DNA of 64,000 bases, taken from the NCBI GenBank assembly GCA_029863605.1, contig JAOTVB010000008.1, forward strand, positions 1-64,000. The letters run 5' to 3'. Source of the stretch: Myxococcales bacterium. Its GTDB lineage: Bacteria; Myxococcota_A; Polyangia; Polyangiales; Houyiibacteriaceae. Under the pieces are notes generated by a model, which saw only the letters and a list, made by a program, of their open reading frames with translations, ran no database searches and had not been told where the DNA came from. Position numbers and translations under genes: made by a program. Of the stretch, positions 26,158 to 35,004 are shown one piece after another. The stretch's first letter is position 1. Each line of letters starts with the position of its first letter.

Positions 26158-26618
26158 GACTCTCCCTTGTCGGGGTCGCGGAACACGACGAACGTACCCG
26201 AAGCGGAAGCGATCGGGCTCACTTGGTCGCCGTGATGGGCGATCGCCCGAACGAACGCTACATGTCGCGTGATCTTGTAACAGTGGGCGTCGCAAATCAC
26301 CTCCTGCTCGGGAAGCGCAGGCCGCACGTAGTCGATTCGGAGGTCGAGAGTCGCGATCCGCCGAGGGGCCGTCAACGACAGGATCACCGCTCCGCCACAG
26401 GTCGCATCGATCAGGCTCGTGATGCAGCCGCCATGAAGCACCCCCGTCTCCGGATTGCCGACTAAGTCGTCCCGGTAGGGTAGAGATAGCGACAAGTGCT
26501 CCGGTCGGTAGTCCACCACGCGCAAGTCGAGCGCGCGGTTGTGCGGGACGGCGCCCACGTAGCGCCCCTCCAAGCGTCGTTTGATTTCATCCTTCTGGGG
26601 AAGAAACGAGTCCGACAT
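26154..26618 (-). CDS. Hotdog-fold thioesterase (PaaI-like)
   Basis: A 154-residue paralogue-like hotdog protein. The segment GVLHGGCITSLIDATCGGAV holds the conserved HGG and Asp of the PaaI family. It heads the two-hotdog unit. Tandem hotdog pairs can form heteromers, but whether these two do is unknown. Confidence 0.88.
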   Translation of the reverse strand: MSDSFLPQKDEIKRRLEGRYVGAVPHNRALDLRVVDYRPEHLSLSLPYRDDLVGNPETGVLHGGCITSLIDATCGGAVILSLTAPRRIATLDLRIDYVRPALPEQEVICDAHCYKITRHVAFVRAIAHHGDQVSPIASASGTFVVFRDPDKGES

Positions 26619-26665
26619 CGAGCAAGCTGTAGCAGCCGACAGCCGATTTGCTCAAGCTGTAGTTT

Positions 26666-27079
26666 TCAGATGCGGGGCGGTGGTGGCGGGGTCGCCTGTT
26701 CCACCAGCCATTTGTCCGAGGAGACGAACTCCACCCCGTGATGGAGCCCCGCCGCCAAAAGATCAGGATGGTCGGTCAGCACGCGGTTGACCCCTGCGGC
26801 CTTGGCCAGCGCGACGAGCGCCTGGTTCCAATCCTCGATGAAGAACTCGTCCGTTTCGACGAGATCCACCAAACCTCGAATCGTGGTCATCTGTTGCGCA
26901 ACCGCATCGTCTTTGAAGTCGGGAAGCGCACGGAGCATCGATTCGACTCGTTCCAAGACCCATTTGGAGGCCTTGGTGCGGGCGGGCCCTCCGAGCGCGC
27001 GACGAACGACATGCTCGGGCGCAGAGCCGAGAGAGACCGAAGCGTTGACGTAGATGTCAGGGGCCAGAACGACGTCCAT
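26666..27079 (-). CDS. PIN-domain-like protein
   Basis: A 137-residue protein with a PIN-like layout: an N-terminal strand ending in Asp8 (VVLAPDIYVNASV), a helical middle with acidic residues (TDEFFIEDW), and a C-terminal VLTDHPDLL and SSDKWL. PIN domains are RNases. No antitoxin gene is beside it, so a toxin role is not supported. The catalytic residues should be checked in an alignment. Confidence 0.65.
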   Translation of the reverse strand: MDVVLAPDIYVNASVSLGSAPEHVVRRALGGPARTKASKWVLERVESMLRALPDFKDDAVAQQMTTIRGLVDLVETDEFFIEDWNQALVALAKAAGVNRVLTDHPDLLAAGLHHGVEFVSSDKWLVEQATPPPPPRI

Positions 27080-27142
27080 GAGATGATTCTAACACGTCGA
27101 TGCGGCCCTTGACATCGAATGGCGCGGCGGTACTGCTCGACT

Positions 27143-28162
27143 ATGAGGGCGGTATGGATTCCGAGGTACGGGAGGCCCGACGTGTTGGAGGTGCGCGAGG
27201 CACCAGATCCTACCCCTGCGCGGGGGGAGGTGAGGATCCGCGTCCGAGGGTCCGGGATCAATTTCGCGGAGATCATGGCGAGGCAGGGGCTGTACAAAGA
27301 CGCGCCGAAACCCCCGATGGTCGTCGGCTACGAGATCTCAGGCGTGATCGACGCCGTCGGCCCAGGGGTGAGTGAACGAACCGAGGGAGAGCGCGTGCTG
27401 GCGGTGACGCGGTTCGGCGGATACTCGGACACGGTTTGCGTCCCAGCGATTCAAGCGTTTCCCATGCCCGAGAAAATGACATTCGAGGAAGGCGCGGCAC
27501 TTCCCGTCAGCTACCTCACGGCGTATCACATCCTTTTTCGGGTGTTTCGTCTGAGGGACGGAGACCACGTGTTGATTCATCAGGCGGCCGGAGGGGTCGG
27601 CACCGCGGCGAGCCAGCTTTGCGCGTCCGTCAAAGGCGTCGTGAGCTATGGAACGGCATCGGCGCGCAAACACGACCACGTGCGTGAAAACGGATGCAAA
27701 CACCCGATCGATTACCACTCGGTCGACTACGAAAACGTCATTCGTGAACTCACGAATGGTCGCGGCGTCGACGTGGTTTTGGATCCTCTCGGGGGCGCGG
27801 ATTGGAAGAAGGGGTACTCGCTGCTACGCCCGGCTGGAATGCTGATCATGTTCGGCTGGGCCAATATGGTCAGAGACGGAAAACGCAAGATCACTCGCGT
27901 GCTCGGCCAAGTGGCGCGCATGCCATGGTGGGCCCCTTTGAAACTGATGAACGAGAACAAGGGAATCGCGGGGGTGAACATGGGGCAGTTGTGGGGCAAC
28001 GTCGAGATGCTCACCGAAGAACTTGTTGCGCTTCTGCACCTTTACGAGCAGGGGTCTATCACGCCTCGCGTCGATCGAACCTTCACCTTCGAGCAAGCCG
28101 GCGACGCACATGCCTACATCGAAGCGGGCAAGAACGTCGGCAAGGTCTTGCTCACGCCATAG
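27143..28162 (+). CDS. Zinc-free medium-chain reductase (quinone reductase/VAT-1-like)
   Basis: A 339-residue NAD(P)H-dependent enzyme. The N-terminal GroES-like domain (MRAVWIPRYG, SGINFAEIMARQGLY) is followed by a Rossmann domain with HQAAGGVGTAASQL. The zinc ligands of alcohol dehydrogenases are missing. The VAT-1-like segment LWGNVEMLTEEL suggests that branch. The stop is two bases ahead of the LMW-PTP start, so the two are probably one transcript with the kinase. Confidence 0.9.
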   Translation: MRAVWIPRYGRPDVLEVREAPDPTPARGEVRIRVRGSGINFAEIMARQGLYKDAPKPPMVVGYEISGVIDAVGPGVSERTEGERVLAVTRFGGYSDTVCVPAIQAFPMPEKMTFEEGAALPVSYLTAYHILFRVFRLRDGDHVLIHQAAGGVGTAASQLCASVKGVVSYGTASARKHDHVRENGCKHPIDYHSVDYENVIRELTNGRGVDVVLDPLGGADWKKGYSLLRPAGMLIMFGWANMVRDGKRKITRVLGQVARMPWWAPLKLMNENKGIAGVNMGQLWGNVEMLTEELVALLHLYEQGSITPRVDRTFTFEQAGDAHAYIEAGKNVGKVLLTP

Positions 28163-28164
28163 CC

Positions 28165-28647
28165 ATGCCGGTCCGCGTTTGCTTCGTTTGTCTCGGAAAC
28201 ATTTGCCGCTCTCCAACGGCGGAGGCCACGATGCGTCAGCTAGTCGCAACCGCGAGGTTGTCCCATACGATCGAGATCGAAAGCGCCGGGATTGGTGATT
28301 GGCATGTCGGCGAGCCACCAGACCGGCGCGCAAGAGGGGCCGGAAAGCGCAGAGGCCTCGAGATCGACGGCCGCGCCCGTCGTTTCACTTCGAAAGACTT
28401 CCTACGCTTCGAATATGTCGTCGCCATGGATCGGCAAAACCGAAAGGACCTGTTGCGCCTCGCGCCTGACGACACTGGTCAACGAAAGGTCTTTCTCATT
28501 CGAGACTTCGACCCCGACGGACCACGCAACGCAGACGTGCCTGACCCATACTACGGGCAGGGAGACGGCTTCGAGACGGTGCTCGACATCTGTGACGCCG
28601 CGTGTCGAGGCTTGCTCGACCACATCCGGAAACACCACGGTCTATGA
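28165..28647 (+). CDS. Low-molecular-weight protein tyrosine phosphatase
   Basis: A 160-residue phosphatase. The P-loop CLGNICRS (catalytic Cys9 and Arg15) and the general-acid segment DPYYG are intact. The stop overlaps the start of the fructosamine-kinase-like gene as ATGA. Related phosphatases have been reported as ribulosamine/erythrulosamine 5-phosphatases acting with the neighbouring kinase, so a role in protein deglycation is likely, with phosphotyrosine as the alternative substrate. Confidence 0.93.
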   Translation: MPVRVCFVCLGNICRSPTAEATMRQLVATARLSHTIEIESAGIGDWHVGEPPDRRARGAGKRRGLEIDGRARRFTSKDFLRFEYVVAMDRQNRKDLLRLAPDDTGQRKVFLIRDFDPDGPRNADVPDPYYGQGDGFETVLDICDAACRGLLDHIRKHHGL

Positions 28648-29504
28648 TCCCCAACTTACGTGCGGCCCTTGAGCGACGCCTCGGCACGACGGTCCAGGCA
28701 GCACGGGCGCTGAGTGGCGGCGACATCAACGACGCGTTCGAAGTCTCATTGGAGAGCGGCGAGCGAATCTTCGTGAAGACGCATCCGAACCCTCCGCGTG
28801 GCATGTTCGAAGCGGAGGCGTGCGGGCTTCGCTGGTTGGACGAAGCCGGGGCCGTTCGGGTGCCTCAGGTGCTCGCGCTCTCCGACGAGGGTCCTGCCTA
28901 TCTCGCTCTCGAGCTGCTCACTCCGGGCAAGCGAGTAGATGGCTTCGACGAGGAGCTCGGACGCGGGCTCGCGGCCTTGCATGCCCACGGAGCTCCGTCG
29001 TTCGGACTCGATCGCGATAACTTCATCGGACGGCTTCCCCAAAGCAACGCAGCCGCGGGCGATTGGCCGTCCTTCTATTGGCGACGACGCCTCGAGGCCC
29101 AGCTACGGCTGGCGATCAACCGCGGATTGATCGACTCTGGAACGGGGCGCGAATTTACGGCGCTGGAGCGAGTGCTTGCGGACCGCGTAGGACCCGCCGA
29201 GCCACCCTCCCGGTTGCATGGCGATCTCTGGGGCGGGAACCTGCACGTGGATGATGGTGGACGCCCATGCCTCATCGATCCGGCAGCGTACGGCGGACAC
29301 CGAGAAGTCGATCTCGCGATGATGAGACTCTTCGGTGGCTTCGGGCCGCGTGTATTCGCTGCCTACGAAGAGGCATGGCCGCTCTCGCCTGGGGCCGAGG
29401 AGCGCATTCCACTCTATCAACTCTATCCGCTTCTCGTGCACGTAAACCTATTTGGCGGTGCCTATGTCGCCTCGGTCAAACGCGCCCTATCAAAGTGCGT
29501 ATAG
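28644..29504 (+). CDS. Fructosamine/ribulosamine kinase family protein
   Basis: A 286-residue small-molecule kinase of the FN3K family. The nucleotide-binding FVKTHP (Lys) and the catalytic motif LHGDLWGGN, then LIDPAAYGGHREVD, are present. FN3K-type enzymes phosphorylate sugar amines on proteins so that they fall off. Bacterial forms often prefer ribulosamines and erythrulosamines. It overlaps the phosphatase gene and is followed by the SirB-like gene. Confidence 0.93.
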   Translation: MIPNLRAALERRLGTTVQAARALSGGDINDAFEVSLESGERIFVKTHPNPPRGMFEAEACGLRWLDEAGAVRVPQVLALSDEGPAYLALELLTPGKRVDGFDEELGRGLAALHAHGAPSFGLDRDNFIGRLPQSNAAAGDWPSFYWRRRLEAQLRLAINRGLIDSGTGREFTALERVLADRVGPAEPPSRLHGDLWGGNLHVDDGGRPCLIDPAAYGGHREVDLAMMRLFGGFGPRVFAAYEEAWPLSPGAEERIPLYQLYPLLVHVNLFGGAYVASVKRALSKCV

Positions 29505-29563
29505 GTCCAACCAGAGCCTGGCCGTTCTTGACACGCGAGCATTGGAGTCCCAGATCACGGTTT

Positions 29564-29962
29564 GTGAGCGAGACGTACGCGGTTCTTTTGATCGACCATG
29601 GCAGCCGACGCGCCGAGGCGAATCAATTGATCGAGCGCGTTGCCGATTTGGTGCGGGCTCAAATGGACGACCATCGCATCGTCGAGGTAGCCCACATGGA
29701 GCTAGCTGAACCGACGATTGGGCATGGGTTCAGTCGATGCGTCGAACAGGGCGCAACGATCGTGGTCGCCCATCCCTTCATGCTGGCACCCGGTAGACAT
29801 GTCGTGGAGGACCTGCCGCGTTTGATCGCGGCTGCTGCGGAGTCTCACCCAGGCACCAGGTACGTCATTGCGGAGCCCTTGGGTGTGCACCGCGGCATCG
29901 CCGAAGCCGTCGTCGATCGCTGCGCCAGCGCGCTTTCCGATCGCACCCCGGAAGGCTCTTAG
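29564..29962 (+). CDS. Sirohydrochlorin chelatase (CbiX/SirB-like)
   Basis: A 132-residue single-domain chelatase. The conserved LLIDHGSR with the catalytic His lies at the N-terminus, and VAHPFMLAPGRHVVEDLP matches the second conserved region. Small CbiX/SirB proteins insert cobalt, iron or nickel into tetrapyrroles. Which metal cannot be told. A GTG start is used at 29564. The stop shares TTAG with the convergent reductase. Confidence 0.82.
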   Translation: MSETYAVLLIDHGSRRAEANQLIERVADLVRAQMDDHRIVEVAHMELAEPTIGHGFSRCVEQGATIVVAHPFMLAPGRHVVEDLPRLIAAAAESHPGTRYVIAEPLGVHRGIAEAVVDRCASALSDRTPEGS

Positions 29963-30933
29963 GGGATCAACACGATCTTGCCGCTCGTTTTGCGTGAACC
30001 GAGCGCAGCGAGTGCCGCTTGGGCCTCCTCGAGCGGGAACGTCCGGGAAACGACGGGCCGGATCTTGCCCTCCGCAAACATCGTCGAAAGTGCCAGCTGC
30101 GACCGACGGAGCACATCTGGATTTTCGTCGAAGTACAGACCCCAGTGGATACCCACGAGTGAAAAGTTCTTGAGGAGGACACGGTTCATCGCGACTGTCG
30201 GGATCCGGCCGCTCGCGAAGCCCACGATGAGGATCCTGCCTTCGAAGGCGATGCATTTGGTGGAGGCATCGAAAGTGTCCCCCCCGACAGGGTCATAGAT
30301 CACGTCCGCGCCGTGTTGATCGGTGAGCTCGTTGACGCGGGCAACCCAGTCTTCCTCGCGATAGTTCACGACGAAATCTGCACCGTTCTGCAGAGCAAGC
30401 TTGAGTTTGTCTTTCGTCCCGGCGGTACCGATGACGCGCGCGCCTAGCGCAGCACCGATCTGAACGGCCGCAAGACCGACCCCTCCCGCGGCCGCATGCA
30501 CCAACAGTGTCTCGCCTGCGCGAAGATTGGCTCGATGGACGAGCGCAACGTGGGAAGTCTGGTACACGAGACCCGCCGCCGCCGCATCTTGGAACGACAT
30601 CTCGGTTGGCATTGAAAACACGCGTTCGGCAGGTGCCGAGACCGCAGACGCGTAGCCTCCGTACGTCAAGAGGGCACTGACCCGGTCCCCCCGAGAAAAC
30701 TGCTCGACGTTTTCTCCGACATCGGTCACGACTCCTGCCACTTCCGCGCCGGGGGCAAATGGTAGCTCGGGGCGAACCTGATACTTCCCCTGCGTGATCA
30801 GGATGTCGAAGAAGTTGCAGCCGACGGCCTTTACGTCGATGCCGACTTCATCTGGTCCGACCTTGAGACTCTCCAGCTCTTCGACTTCGAGAGCATCGGG
30901 GCCACCTAGCTCACGAACGACCATCCGATACAT
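29959..30933 (-). CDS. NADPH:quinone reductase-like protein (medium-chain, zinc-free)
   Basis: A 324-residue enzyme with a GroES-like domain (VGCNFFDILITQGKYQ) and the cofactor motif HAAAGGVGLAAVQIG. It resembles quinone oxidoreductases and NADPH-dependent enoyl reductases. Zinc-binding Cys clusters are absent. Two in-frame ATGs (30933, 30924) are possible starts. Confidence 0.9.
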   Translation of the reverse strand: MYRMVVRELGGPDALEVEELESLKVGPDEVGIDVKAVGCNFFDILITQGKYQVRPELPFAPGAEVAGVVTDVGENVEQFSRGDRVSALLTYGGYASAVSAPAERVFSMPTEMSFQDAAAAGLVYQTSHVALVHRANLRAGETLLVHAAAGGVGLAAVQIGAALGARVIGTAGTKDKLKLALQNGADFVVNYREEDWVARVNELTDQHGADVIYDPVGGDTFDASTKCIAFEGRILIVGFASGRIPTVAMNRVLLKNFSLVGIHWGLYFDENPDVLRRSQLALSTMFAEGKIRPVVSRTFPLEEAQAALAALGSRKTSGKIVLIP

Positions 30934-30997
30934 GATCCGTGAGTTTGCACGTGAAAACGCTCGTCGACTAGGCAAACGCCCAAAACGCACAGCTGCC

Positions 30998-31006
30998 TGG
31001 TATAAG
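30998..31006 (+). promoter_or_regulatory. Candidate extended -10 promoter of HEAT gene
   Basis: TGGTATAAG (TG at 30998-30999, TATAAG at 31001-31006) is an extended -10 motif. No good -35 is present. A start point near 31013 would coincide with the GTG codon, giving a leaderless message. Confidence 0.35.
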
Positions 31007-31012
31007 CGGGGG

Positions 31013-32023
31013 GTGGATGGGCTCAAGCGACGGCACTCACTCCCCGCCGGGGTACTCCCTACCGAAACCCAGGGCGGCACTGAGGACGGGGGCTCACGCG
31101 TTCGAGCCAAAGCTCCGCCGGCCGAGTCCAGGCTCACGAATAGCGTGGGCCCCCCGCCACCTGCGCGTCGCGCCCGACTACTCGTCGACGAGCTCATCGC
31201 GTTGGGTCCGCACGAGATAACGTCGGTGGTGAGACGACTGCTTCCTCTCGGCAACTTCGCCCTCGAGGAGTTGGTCAAGAGCTTCCCTGGCCCCCTGTGG
31301 CGCCCTTCACTCGCGACGGACTCCCGGTTGCTTCGTCCGAACGAAATCTCTGCGTCAGCCGCCGCGATTGCAGCCTTCGCAAGTGAGGCGGTTCCGTACG
31401 TGGCCCGCCTCATGCGACACCCGAGTGGGCAGGTACGTTACTACGCTATCGTCATGTCCGGCGCGTTCGCGGAGACCGATCTCATCGGGCCCCTGGCCAG
31501 GGCCGCACTCGACGAAGACCGGGATTGTCGACGGGTCGCACTCCACATCCTGAGCACCTACCAGCACGAACCCACATATCGTGATGCGCTTGCCGGCCTT
31601 CGACGATCCGCATCCAACGAGGCTGGAGCCCTAGTGGTGCGGCGGCATGCGATCTCGGCACTTACGCAGCTGAGGGACGAAGCATCTGCATCGCTTTTCG
31701 TGGATTTGCTCGGAGATCCCGACAGGGGCATCGCCACTGCGTGTCGCGTCGGCCTACGCGTTCTAACCGCTCACGACTTTGGTTTTTCGCGGGAGCAATG
31801 GCTTCGATGGCTGGCCGAGCGGGGGCAGGAGTCTCGCATCGAATGGCTGATCGAAGGGCTCGGCGATGCGCGTACGAACATTCGCCTTCTGGCGTCGCGG
31901 GAGCTCTGGCGCTTCACCCGCTTCCTTCAGCCGCTACCAGAAACTGCGCATCGCGATGAGTTTCTAACCGCACGGCGCAACTATGAGCGGTGGTGGTCGA
32001 AGCGGAACCCACATCAGGATTGA
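31013..32023 (+). CDS. HEAT-repeat protein, paralogue of the gene at 35001-37013
   Basis: A 336-residue helical repeat protein. The shared segments RYYAI(V), DLLGDPD, the DFG-Ser/x-W-L-W-L core (HDFGFSREQWLRWL) and the ending YERWW match the C-terminal half of the GspE-N/HEAT protein encoded at 35001-37013. HEAT repeats act as protein-binding scaffolds. The start is uncertain: GTG 31013 or ATG 30932. It converges with the HAD gene one base from its stop. Confidence 0.7.
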   Translation: MDGLKRRHSLPAGVLPTETQGGTEDGGSRVRAKAPPAESRLTNSVGPPPPARRARLLVDELIALGPHEITSVVRRLLPLGNFALEELVKSFPGPLWRPSLATDSRLLRPNEISASAAAIAAFASEAVPYVARLMRHPSGQVRYYAIVMSGAFAETDLIGPLARAALDEDRDCRRVALHILSTYQHEPTYRDALAGLRRSASNEAGALVVRRHAISALTQLRDEASASLFVDLLGDPDRGIATACRVGLRVLTAHDFGFSREQWLRWLAERGQESRIEWLIEGLGDARTNIRLLASRELWRFTRFLQPLPETAHRDEFLTARRNYERWWSKRNPHQD

Positions 32024-32024
32024 C

Positions 32025-32603
32025 TCAAATCATCCCGCTCTCCGTGAGATATCGGCGCACGGAATCAAAGCCTTCGAACCTCACTGCATCGATACCGCTC
32101 TGTCTGGCCACGAGGCAGTTCGTCTGCCGATCGTCGACCAGCACGATTTGCTCGGCGGGAATAGCGAGCTCATTGAGCACACGCGCGTACGCAGCCGGAT
32201 CCGGTTTCCGTAACCCCGTGCGGCACGAGACGAACGTCCAGTCGAGGAAGCGGGATAGCCCGAGGCGCTGTTCGATCAGCTCGTACCATACGGGATAGTT
32301 CGAGAACGCGTGCATCGTTACGTCGGCTCCCCGTAGATCCGCTAGGAGCTCCTCCATGCCCGGCAGCCACCGATACGCCGTACGCACCGCATCGACGAAA
32401 CCCCGATGGTCGAAGTCGCGACGGTCCGCGAAAAAATCGTGCAGAAACTCGCTCTCGGTGCGCCGACCCACCTCGAACTCGACCCAGGCGGTCGGATGCT
32501 TCGCGGCGTACATCGCGTCGAAACTCATCCCGAAAAACTCAGGCATCTCCGAAAAGAAGGGGTCGTGGACCAGGGTCCCCATGACATCCCAAAGCAGAAC
32601 CAT
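32025..32603 (-). CDS. HAD-superfamily protein with DxM variant motif
   Basis: A 192-residue HAD-fold protein. The N-terminal motif is WDVMGTLV: the nucleophile Asp6 is present, but the second Asp (Asp+2), the usual acid/base of HAD phosphatases, is Met8. Motif II lies in AFSNYP, Lys in RTGLRKPDP, and the acidic pair in VDDRQTN. The variant may act like dehalogenase-type HADs or be a specialised phosphatase. It lies four bases after the NtrC-like gene. Confidence 0.85.
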   Translation of the reverse strand: MVLLWDVMGTLVHDPFFSEMPEFFGMSFDAMYAAKHPTAWVEFEVGRRTESEFLHDFFADRRDFDHRGFVDAVRTAYRWLPGMEELLADLRGADVTMHAFSNYPVWYELIEQRLGLSRFLDWTFVSCRTGLRKPDPAAYARVLNELAIPAEQIVLVDDRQTNCLVARQSGIDAVRFEGFDSVRRYLTESGMI

Positions 32604-32607
32604 CGCC

Positions 32608-35004
32608 TCACCCCACCGCAGAGCCGCCCACGCTATCCGACGCCTGTTTTTCGAGATCGTGACGCCGCAGCTTGTCGAGGAAGGTCGTTCGCTTGAGGCC
32701 GAGCATCCGGGCTGCCTCGCTCTTGTTACCTCCTGCACGGAAGAGTGCGCGCTCGAGCAGTCGGCGCTCGACTTCCACGTACGTGCCGCTGAGTGAGTCG
32801 TCCGCTCCCCCCGCGGGCCAACCGAGCGGCGGAAGATCCACGAGGCGGATCGACTTGCCCTGCACGCGAGAAACAGCCAACTCGACCATGAACTCCAACT
32901 CCGCGACATCACCGGGCCAGTCATGCGCCACCAGCTCGGCCATGGCCGCTTGCTCGATCCCGACGGGCTCTGAGGCCAACACCCGGCAAGCCCGATCGAT
33001 CGCGAGAAGCACCAAGGAGGGCACGTCCTCACGTCTCTCTCGCAGGGATGGGATCGCGAGGTTGGATCCCGCAAACACATCGACCAGGGTGGGGTCGAGG
33101 GCGCCGCGTCTCTCGAGCTCTTTCAACGGCGTGCGCGCGGTCGCGATGATGCGCACGTCTGCAGAGTCTGCGCTGTGCTCGACGAACACCGTTGCGAGGC
33201 GTGCCTGCGCAGCGAACGGGAGCGCGGGCAAGTCTCGGAGCAGCAGGGTTCCGCCGGTTGCTGACTGGAGCCAGCCTTTGCGGTGGCTCTCTTCTGAGCC
33301 GAACAACAGGCTCATGACGAGGTCCGGCGTCGCAGACGAACAGTCGGCCACCACGAACGGCGCCTCCCATCGCGGCCCTCGATCATGAATGAAGCGCGAT
33401 ATCGGAAGGACGGGGGCACCCGCCGTAGCGATCAGCAAGATCGGTCGGTTGCTCGGCGCGAGCTCGATTGCATGCGTTTGTATGCGCCGCATCGAAGGGC
33501 TGTAAGCTACGTGCAGCGTTTGGTCTTCAGCGAGGCCGCGACCTAGGACGGCAAATTGTCCACGAAGTTCCTCGAGCTCGCCCTCGAGTGCCATGACCCG
33601 GTCTTCGGCGTCGCGTCGAAGCGCCGAAAGCTCGTGGATGTGGGTCTGGGCGCGACGCTGTGCGAGCGCTGACGAGAGTGCCCCTCCTAGTGAGCCGCCC
33701 AAACGTGACAGCGCCGCGAGCTCGATTCGCGACAAAGGCTCCATGCGGTCTCCAATCGGCAGGAGGAGCACGGCCTCGACCTCGTCGAGGTGCGTGCACG
33801 GAACGACTACCCCGATCCCACCGCTCTCCATCGTGTCGACCAGCGCGCGAATCTCGGGCTCGCGCACCACCTCGCTCCGCAGGCTCGCGAGGTCGAGCAC
33901 TCCCGTCCCGGGGCCGCTAAATACGGCATGAACGATGGCGGGGGGTGCATTTCCAGACCGAATCGAAGCGCGGTTGCCGACCTCGAGTCGGATTCGAAGC
34001 GGCGGCTGAATGGTAAAAAGCGCCGGATATCCCTTGTCCTGCCGAAACACTCTCATCAAGGGAGCGAGCGACTCAGTCGCGATCTCCTCGAGGGTCGCAC
34101 CCGCAGCGAGCTCCTTCCGCGCGGCGTGCGCCCCCTCTACGAGTCGGCCCGAGCTCGTCCACACGAGACGGTTTCCGAGTCTCCTCGTACCGGCGAACGT
34201 GATCCACCAAAGTGCACCGATGCCCGCAGCCGCAACCCCGACTGTCCAGGCTGCATCGGAAAGTCTTGGCGCGAAAAAGAATCCCGCACCAAAGGAAACC
34301 GAACACGCCGCGAGAAACGGAACGCCGATGCGCCGCAATGACCTCCATTGCGGATCGATCCACGCCAAGTGGCCTAGCCACAGCAACGCGGCTACGGAAA
34401 ACTCGACGCAAACCCCCAATAGACCGACGAACGGTCCGAACCAAGCGTACGCTAACGCGACCCCGAGCCCGGCCAACGCAATGCCGGAGAGCGCCCCTTC
34501 GAGGGCATGGCCGCGCTCCACCAGGAAGACTTGGTGAAGTGCTCCTGTTGCGATCATCCCGGCCACGACGACGAAGCCGAGGGTCGCATCGGGCAAGAGG
34601 CCCGCCTCAGCGAAGGTCGCGGCCGCCAGAGCAGCGGTGGCGAAGGCGGCCAGAATCGCGTACCGAACGCCAGCCCTGAGCGATCTCGGCAGCACGAGAT
34701 CGAGCATGACCATGGCGGCGCTCAGCCAGGCGAGCCCATGGGTCCACATGAGCGCGCCCGAAGGCGCATCGGCGGTCGCAACTGCGAGCGCGAGCGATGC
34801 GCCCATCCACGCCAAACGCGCAGTGCCGCGCATTGGGGGGGCCGTCAGCAGCAGAACAGGCGTGAGAGATAGGGCCATCGAAAGAACTGCGATCACACCT
34901 CCATACGATGGCGTGACGTGCAACGATGCCCGGGCCGCCAGAACGTAAAGGACGGCCGCCGGACCCAAAATGGTGAAGAGTCTCGGGATTCGGCAGTCTA
35001 TCAC
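32608..35004 (-). CDS. Membrane-bound NtrC-like protein with defective AAA+ domain
   Basis: A 798-residue protein. Residues about 8-285 are about ten membrane spans; about 300-465 resembles a GAF domain; a coiled coil follows. Then comes a sigma-54-activator-like AAA+ domain, and a Fis-type helix-turn-helix at the C-terminus (GGNKSEAARMLGLKRTTFLD). In the AAA+ part the Walker A is replaced by ATAGAPVL, the Walker B reads GGTLLLRDL instead of GGTLFLDE, and GAFTGA is missing. The Arg-rich SLRERREDVP is retained. GTG 35004 overlaps the upstream stop (GTGA). It cannot be a normal sigma-54 activator. Confidence 0.8.
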   Translation of the reverse strand: MIDCRIPRLFTILGPAAVLYVLAARASLHVTPSYGGVIAVLSMALSLTPVLLLTAPPMRGTARLAWMGASLALAVATADAPSGALMWTHGLAWLSAAMVMLDLVLPRSLRAGVRYAILAAFATAALAAATFAEAGLLPDATLGFVVVAGMIATGALHQVFLVERGHALEGALSGIALAGLGVALAYAWFGPFVGLLGVCVEFSVAALLWLGHLAWIDPQWRSLRRIGVPFLAACSVSFGAGFFFAPRLSDAAWTVGVAAAGIGALWWITFAGTRRLGNRLVWTSSGRLVEGAHAARKELAAGATLEEIATESLAPLMRVFRQDKGYPALFTIQPPLRIRLEVGNRASIRSGNAPPAIVHAVFSGPGTGVLDLASLRSEVVREPEIRALVDTMESGGIGVVVPCTHLDEVEAVLLLPIGDRMEPLSRIELAALSRLGGSLGGALSSALAQRRAQTHIHELSALRRDAEDRVMALEGELEELRGQFAVLGRGLAEDQTLHVAYSPSMRRIQTHAIELAPSNRPILLIATAGAPVLPISRFIHDRGPRWEAPFVVADCSSATPDLVMSLLFGSEESHRKGWLQSATGGTLLLRDLPALPFAAQARLATVFVEHSADSADVRIIATARTPLKELERRGALDPTLVDVFAGSNLAIPSLRERREDVPSLVLLAIDRACRVLASEPVGIEQAAMAELVAHDWPGDVAELEFMVELAVSRVQGKSIRLVDLPPLGWPAGGADDSLSGTYVEVERRLLERALFRAGGNKSEAARMLGLKRTTFLDKLRRHDLEKQASDSVGGSAVG

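Noticed and set aside
26666-27079. Toxin-antitoxin module at the PIN-like gene
   Set aside because: No small antitoxin gene is adjacent; the neighbours are hotdog and reductase genes.
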